This document shows, piece after piece, positions 59,485-64,000 of a stretch of DNA of 64,000 bases. Numbering within the stretch: position 1 is the stretch's first letter; each line of letters opens with the position of its first letter. Below the pieces are notes generated by a model. That model searched no databases, had not been told where the DNA came from, and saw only the letters and a program-made list of their open reading frames with translations. Position numbers and translations under genes: made by a program. The stretch is from Opisthorchis felineus (taxonomy: Eukaryota; Platyhelminthes; Trematoda; Opisthorchiida; Opisthorchiidae), in contig SJOL01002939.1 of the NCBI GenBank assembly GCA_004794785.1, forward strand, positions 678,004 to 742,003. Reading direction: 5' to 3'.

Positions 59485-59825
59485 GAGGAGTCAAGACAGA
59501 GGTCATTCCAGCATCGACCAGAGTACGAGGGCATGGGAGGCCAAGCTCAAAGGTCACGTGTTCATCGATCAATCGGGACAAAGGATAAGAAAACAACCAA
59601 TGGAACCGCCAGACCAAACAACTTATCGTGATCGAAGATCAGCCCCGGCTAGTAGCACGCATAACACACAAGCAACAGTACACAACGCACAACCACCAAC
59701 CCATCGCTACGCTCCATTACGCTCCCCAACAACGCACCGATGATGTCACTTCGTTTGGTGATAAAACATTTGCAATCAAACTGCCCAGCTGAGCGAATAA
59801 ACGAACGACCATCTGCGCTACCTGA
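59485..59825 (+). mobile_element. Family C hammerhead-like repeat, uninterrupted copy
   Basis: Starts near AGACAGAGGTCATTCCAGCA and runs through CAACAACGCACCGATGATGT to CGACCATCTGCGCTACCTG. It serves as the empty-site reference for the SINE insertion at 30.5 kb. The 61-codon frame inside it is not conserved between copies. Confidence 0.8.
59734..59773 (+). ncRNA. Hammerhead-like motif, family C, copy 3
   Basis: GCA, CCGATGA, T, GTCAC hairpin, GGTGAT, AAAA, CATT, TGC. Stem I GCA/TGC is kept. The core has two changes (U4 to C; GAAA to AAAA), so it is probably inactive. It helps to define the family's layout. Confidence 0.4.
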
Positions 59826-60439
59826 TCTACCAACATTCTCCTCTATAGTAAACCAGAGTACGCTGAACATACATGAATAATCATGCTTTAGCAAGTGAAC
59901 CCGTTCAAATGAGAGTTTTCTCAGAAGCGGCGAACTGAACGCTATTGTCTCTACCAAAATGTTCGAGGTCCGCTTGGAATTTGAAAGAGTTATTGTGTCA
60001 CTTAGTTATGGCAAACCAGGAAACCCTGCTGAGGTTTGCAGTCAAACGTGATATAATCTAAAATACGATGTGATATGGTACGATGTATGAACTGTACGAC
60101 AGCGGTAGAGCACAGAGGTAGCTTTTCGGACAGGCTACCGTAACTTCATCCGGTCGTACAAGTCTTAACTTTATTGGTACTCTTGGAGACAGCTGAAATC
60201 AAAACTATTGACTAGGTTACACGAAACTTGGGGACCAAATAAATTGCAGGAAATTGCTGTAGAAGACTGATAAGAGTTCATGGAGAACTGGATTGTGCAC
60301 AGCTCTGAAGCCTCGGACTGTACTGGTCTTTTTGTGTAGAGAGCAAAGTAATCCAAGCAACGGCACTCGTTCGCCAATATTAGAGAAATCGAACCATGGT
60401 AAAAGTGCTAGTAAACAGATATTTGTTCAGAAAGTTTAG

Positions 60440-60475
60440 TTTAGAAGTTTCGTCACCCATCGGTAGTGACTTTTT
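60440..60475 (-). repeat. Family C repeat fragment
   Basis: The reverse complement reads GTCACTACCGATGGGTGACG then AAAC, the stem II and GAAA part of family C without the CTGATGA box. Confidence 0.5.
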
Positions 60476-60809
60476 CTCTGGCCGCGTGCATTATATGTGC
60501 TTCATGACAAAATATCGAGGTTTGAAACAATTTTAAGCCAGATAGCGTCTTCCAAGGTGTAACCCTTGGGAGCGATGTGATCCAAAAGTTCAACCGCAAG
60601 AGACTTTTTGTCGCGTCTGGGACTTTTTGTATCTACGCAGAAGGAATTAGTGACACTTTGGTCAAACGTTTCTTGCCAAGAACCTCATTATCTAAAAAGC
60701 AGTCCGGTTACAAGACAAGAGAATAAATTTCTGAAGATTTTTGTGGCTGCAGATTGATGGGAATTCTGAGCAGATAAGTGCAATTTTGTGAACGCACAAA
60801 TAATCTCAC

Positions 60810-61016
60810 CCTTAGGTTATTATGCAACACATGCCCATGATTGTAGTTGATATGAGGGCCTTCCTTGTGGCTGACAAGAAGACCGTCTGCTGTTCGTAAG
60901 AGAGCTGATTTGACTGGTTCACAGCAAATATGATTTGGAATTTGGAGGTTTGGTCCAGCAAGGCGAACAGCCTCAGCATAATAGCTAATCACGTTCTGAC
61001 TCATCTGTTGATGAAG
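60810..61016 (-). CDS. Candidate coding exon, 69 codons, function not assigned
   Basis: Acceptor TTTCTTTTCAG and donor GTGAGA enclose 207 nt, phase 0 on both sides. The product is LHQQMSQNVISYYAEAVRLA, GPNLQIPNHICCEPVKSA, LLRTADGLL, then SHKEGPHINYNHGHVLHNNL. The splice signals and codon quality look real. It is in the right orientation and place to be an early amino-terminal-domain exon of the receptor, and the H-GHV...N.LR end recalls that domain. I cannot align it with confidence, so it may be an exon of an unrelated minus-strand gene. Confidence 0.45.
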
Positions 61017-63967
61017 CTGAAAAGAAAGATGTGAAGCAGATTAAATCTGAAATTGTCTAAGAACGATACAGTTTAATCAGCAATCAGTACTACACTCTAG
61101 ATGTTAGAATGTCTCCGTTGAACCAGGACTTCAGCTGTTATGGGGTCCAAATGAAGTTACCACAAGTGGTATTATGAGGTGGGATGTTTCTATGGTGGGC
61201 CTTCTCCCATGCGCGTGGGAAACAACGTGATTCGTCAAAAGACGGGCCCCTTAGTGTGCAATCTACACCATAAACCTAGTAGCTAGCACCAGGGGAGAGG
61301 AGGAACCGCTTTGGGTCAACCATGTCCCACATATTGCCAGGGGGCGCATTCGGTAAATACGGTAATCGTTTCGGAACCCCTTGTAAGTAACGTGCTTTAG
61401 CAGCTACCTTATGAATATGCTCATTGGTGCCTGGTCAAGTGAACGTGCAGCACACAGTTGATCTGAAAAACAGTGGTGCATTCGCATACCTATGAGTAGA
61501 ACAGTGAATGACAGCAACATCTCAATTTTATTATCTTTTTTCCTTTCCGGTTGATTTTCAGTTGAATAAATATATTATTCACATAACGAGAAAATGATGT
61601 CCCTCAATCCATAACCACTCTGAGGTTACAACCAAAAACGATTATTTAATTACCTCGCGGTAGGTTTTAGGTTTCCCTCATATTACGCGGCTTCTAGAAA
61701 TCTGTGGAGGCCAAATTGCGACTGTGAAATTTTTTCGTCTTGCCAATAACCTGTATCGTCCACGACTTGTCGGTATGTCACAGCATGCATAACACCATAA
61801 AATAAATTCAGTTTTCCGGAATAAGATGGAACTTGACAGATAAAGGTTACAAACACACTGATCTATAAAGATCAGCGGCACTGCTAATAATTCTGTCTGA
61901 AAAAATATGAACGCTCCCTATGTCCTACCGCTGGTACCTTCTTCCAAAGGACCGTTTTACCCACAAACTGTTCTATCTCATAATGACGGATTAGGAGCAT
62001 ATTGGGGGAGGCTCTATTTTTAGTGTAAGAGTCGACTTGTCTTGCCATCCCGATTCACTTTCAAATGGTCGTTTTCCGCATAATGTCCTGCAGTCACACC
62101 TGACAACGACGTCACAGCTATTGCTACTATACACCACATAGCAATATAGCGCGTACTTTAGTACTACACCATATAGCAATATATATATTAGTGTCTTTCC
62201 TTAGAATATACTAGTGAGCCTTGAACTACACTCTGTCCCTGGCCGACATCAGCAACTTACTGAGTTTCATCTGAGTCTCTGAGTTTCATCACCAAGCCGG
62301 ATGAAGCGGAGACATACATTTTTTGGTCATTGAGACTTGCGATACACATCTGTCCGTGAGATAACAGGCAGCAACCTACACACTTACGTAAGCATGCACG
62401 CTCAAATATTGTAAAAGACTACTCCCCCTCTGGCTATCGCACTTGGAGCCATACTCTGCCCCACTGTCCCATCCTGGCATGAACATTGCGCTGGATAATT
62501 CTTTTCCTAGGGGAACTTCGGTTGTGGTCTATAGGTTTAACCATCCGATAGCATTTTGGCACCTCGGTTTTAAGGAGAGCTGACCAAATTTCAGTCGGGT
62601 GCGTTCGGTCTTGTGGCGGTAATGTCCACGTCTAAAGCCGTCGAAGCCTCATGCGTACGAAAATGTCATCTGAACAGTCGAGCTGGCGATGCTAGCAACT
62701 GATAATCGGGGCCGAAACTCGTACGGGGCTTGCCGCGACTTGGCTTTAAAGCTATAATGGGCCGTGTTAGTACGTACCGAGTGGTCGACTTAGCAACTCG
62801 ACTCAAGTTAAGCCCTTAGCCCTGACGTTTTTTTCCAGGCCCATCTTTTCTGTGCTCCGTGCTGTCACGTGCTGGCAAAGGCATGGAGCGCAACCTCTAT
62901 ATTGGCAGTCTTATGGTTGGCTTGACCACTTACGTGTGTGGTTGGACCGGTAGACTGCTGCAGAAGAGATCACATGGATCGACTGGCACGATGTCAGCGT
63001 CTGCCAGCGTGACCAACTATGGTGAGTCATCGATAAAGGGCGTATGAGAACAGCTGCGGCGAATGCGCTCCGGAGCTGCCAACAGCCAACCGTGACATGT
63101 CTAGTGCACTGGCTGTCTGTTTTACAACTTCAGTGTTTCAGGCTTATAGGATCGATTGACTCGTCTAAATGCCCCCTGCGTCCAGGCCTTCTGATCAGTC
63201 TGTTTGGATCGACTAGCTTTCTAGCGTTTTTTGATGTCTCAGTATTGGTAGACATTATCTAACTCCATGAAGCTAAAAGCATGGAATAATATATTTGACT
63301 GGATCTCGGTTGAATAGTGGAACAGGGGTGATTAGATTGTGTACTGTCATTTCGTCCATAGATTTTCTGAAGCAAAAAGCCTTGTTTCAGCCCAGGGGAA
63401 GTTGAATTACGGCTGATTTGATGTTCAGCTTGTTTGACTCAACTAAAAATTCGAGTCAAAATATTTGGTGGTTTATTAGTAACTTGATTTGTTCACTCCT
63501 TCTTCCGGATTCAAAAAAGTCAACTCAAGTGAGCCGGTGAACAAATTATGCTGAACTGACCGAACGGGAGCCGCGTAGACATGAGTATCTCGTAATATCA
63601 CAGTTCAGGTATTTACGGCATACAACCACGTTTTTCCTGATTTTCATCGACTAGCCCTTTATCATCCACTCACACTCAAAGTCTGTGTGCATACTCTTTG
63701 AAGAAGCTGGTAAACTGTGCTTCACACAACCTTCGCTGTACACAAGTATTGGAAGAAAAAGCCAAAACGTTTTTGAGGGTTTAGTCAACGCAGTTTTTCC
63801 ACAAGATATGAACGAGATATATGCAAAAAAACAATAAGTTATTTGACCACCGGTTCTCTCGGAACAACTGGAATCAGCAATCACGATTTCCAGACTCGTG
63901 CAGCTAATGGATTTGTCCTTATTCTATTAAGAGGGTCCCGATCGACCTGAGTAGTGGACAGATTCAA

Positions 63968-64000
<33 letters not shown>
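61017..64000. other. Upstream end of window, no gene supported
   Basis: No exon is convincing here. Near 62.13-62.19 kb there is a short direct repeat (ACACCA.ATAGCAATATA, two copies) around the palindrome GTACTTTAGTAC. 62.5-63.2 kb is more GC-rich than its surroundings, with plus-strand frames of 60-72 codons that look like an unrecognised dispersed repeat. The receptor's 5' end and promoter are not identifiable. Confidence 0.45.
63971..64000. repeat. (AT)n microsatellite at window edge
   Basis: 30 bp of AT repeat running out of the window. Confidence 0.97.

Noticed and set aside
1..64000. Prokaryotic-style features: operons, ribosome binding sites, CRISPR arrays, attachment sites
   Set aside because: The window is eukaryotic with spliced genes. 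No regularly spaced short repeat array is present.

Overview
The window is eukaryotic. Genes are split by multi-kilobase introns with GT-AG junctions, and coding density is very low. Degraded LINE, Penelope-like and tRNA-derived SINE copies, microsatellites and an assembly gap fill the rest. The type of iGluR, the kilobase introns, and the mix of SINEs, Penelope-like elements and hammerhead ribozymes suggest a flatworm, most likely a digenean fluke (Fasciola/Paragonimus-like). That assignment is inference from style, not from a search.

The one gene I can model well is on the minus strand. It is an AMPA/kainate-type ionotropic glutamate receptor whose 3' half runs from about 45.7 kb down to a stop codon at 88. 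Nine exons join in phase: end of the amino-terminal domain (45.6 kb), linker into S1 (40.8), S1 (37.6, 33.8), M1 plus pore loop (26.1), M3 (22.1), S2 (11.0), end of S2 plus M4 (3.5), and a cytoplasmic tail (0.2). The pore reads MQQGCDISPR, so the genomic Q/R site is Gln. The gating motif SYTANLAAF is intact. Upstream, between 45.8 and 61.0 kb, there are further minus-strand candidate exons that fit an amino-terminal domain less certainly. The start codon is not in view.

Layout of the non-coding part, low to high coordinate: 0.4-0.85 kb, a 92-bp-arm palindrome joined to a hammerhead ribozyme; 1.2-1.8, a LINE RT relic; 9.6, an RT relic; 11.4-14.5, a Penelope-like element (RT plus GIY-YIG, minus strand) followed by two hammerhead-like motifs; 18.8, 21.4 and 24.2-24.7, tRNA-type SINEs; 30.3-30.8, a hammerhead-like repeat split by a SINE with a 10-bp target-site duplication; 32.4-32.9, inverted SINE copies; 33.4, an N gap; 34.9-35.8, 114-bp direct repeats around a palindrome carrying one hammerhead on each strand; 53.2, a SINE; 55.3-55.7, a 309-bp-period hammerhead repeat; 56.1-60.5, further copies.

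The most interesting signal is the hammerhead material. Three sequence-distinct repeat families share one design: a CUGAUGA box, a stem II hairpin, GAAA, a very short self-complementary stem III (ACCGGU or ACGU) with no loop, an NUH cleavage triplet, and a stem I that changes in compensatory fashion between copies. Hammerheads in Penelope-like elements and in retrozyme-like repeats are known in animals. The possibly new parts are the three families side by side, the palindromic double hammerhead, and the unit-length tandem copy inside a receptor gene.
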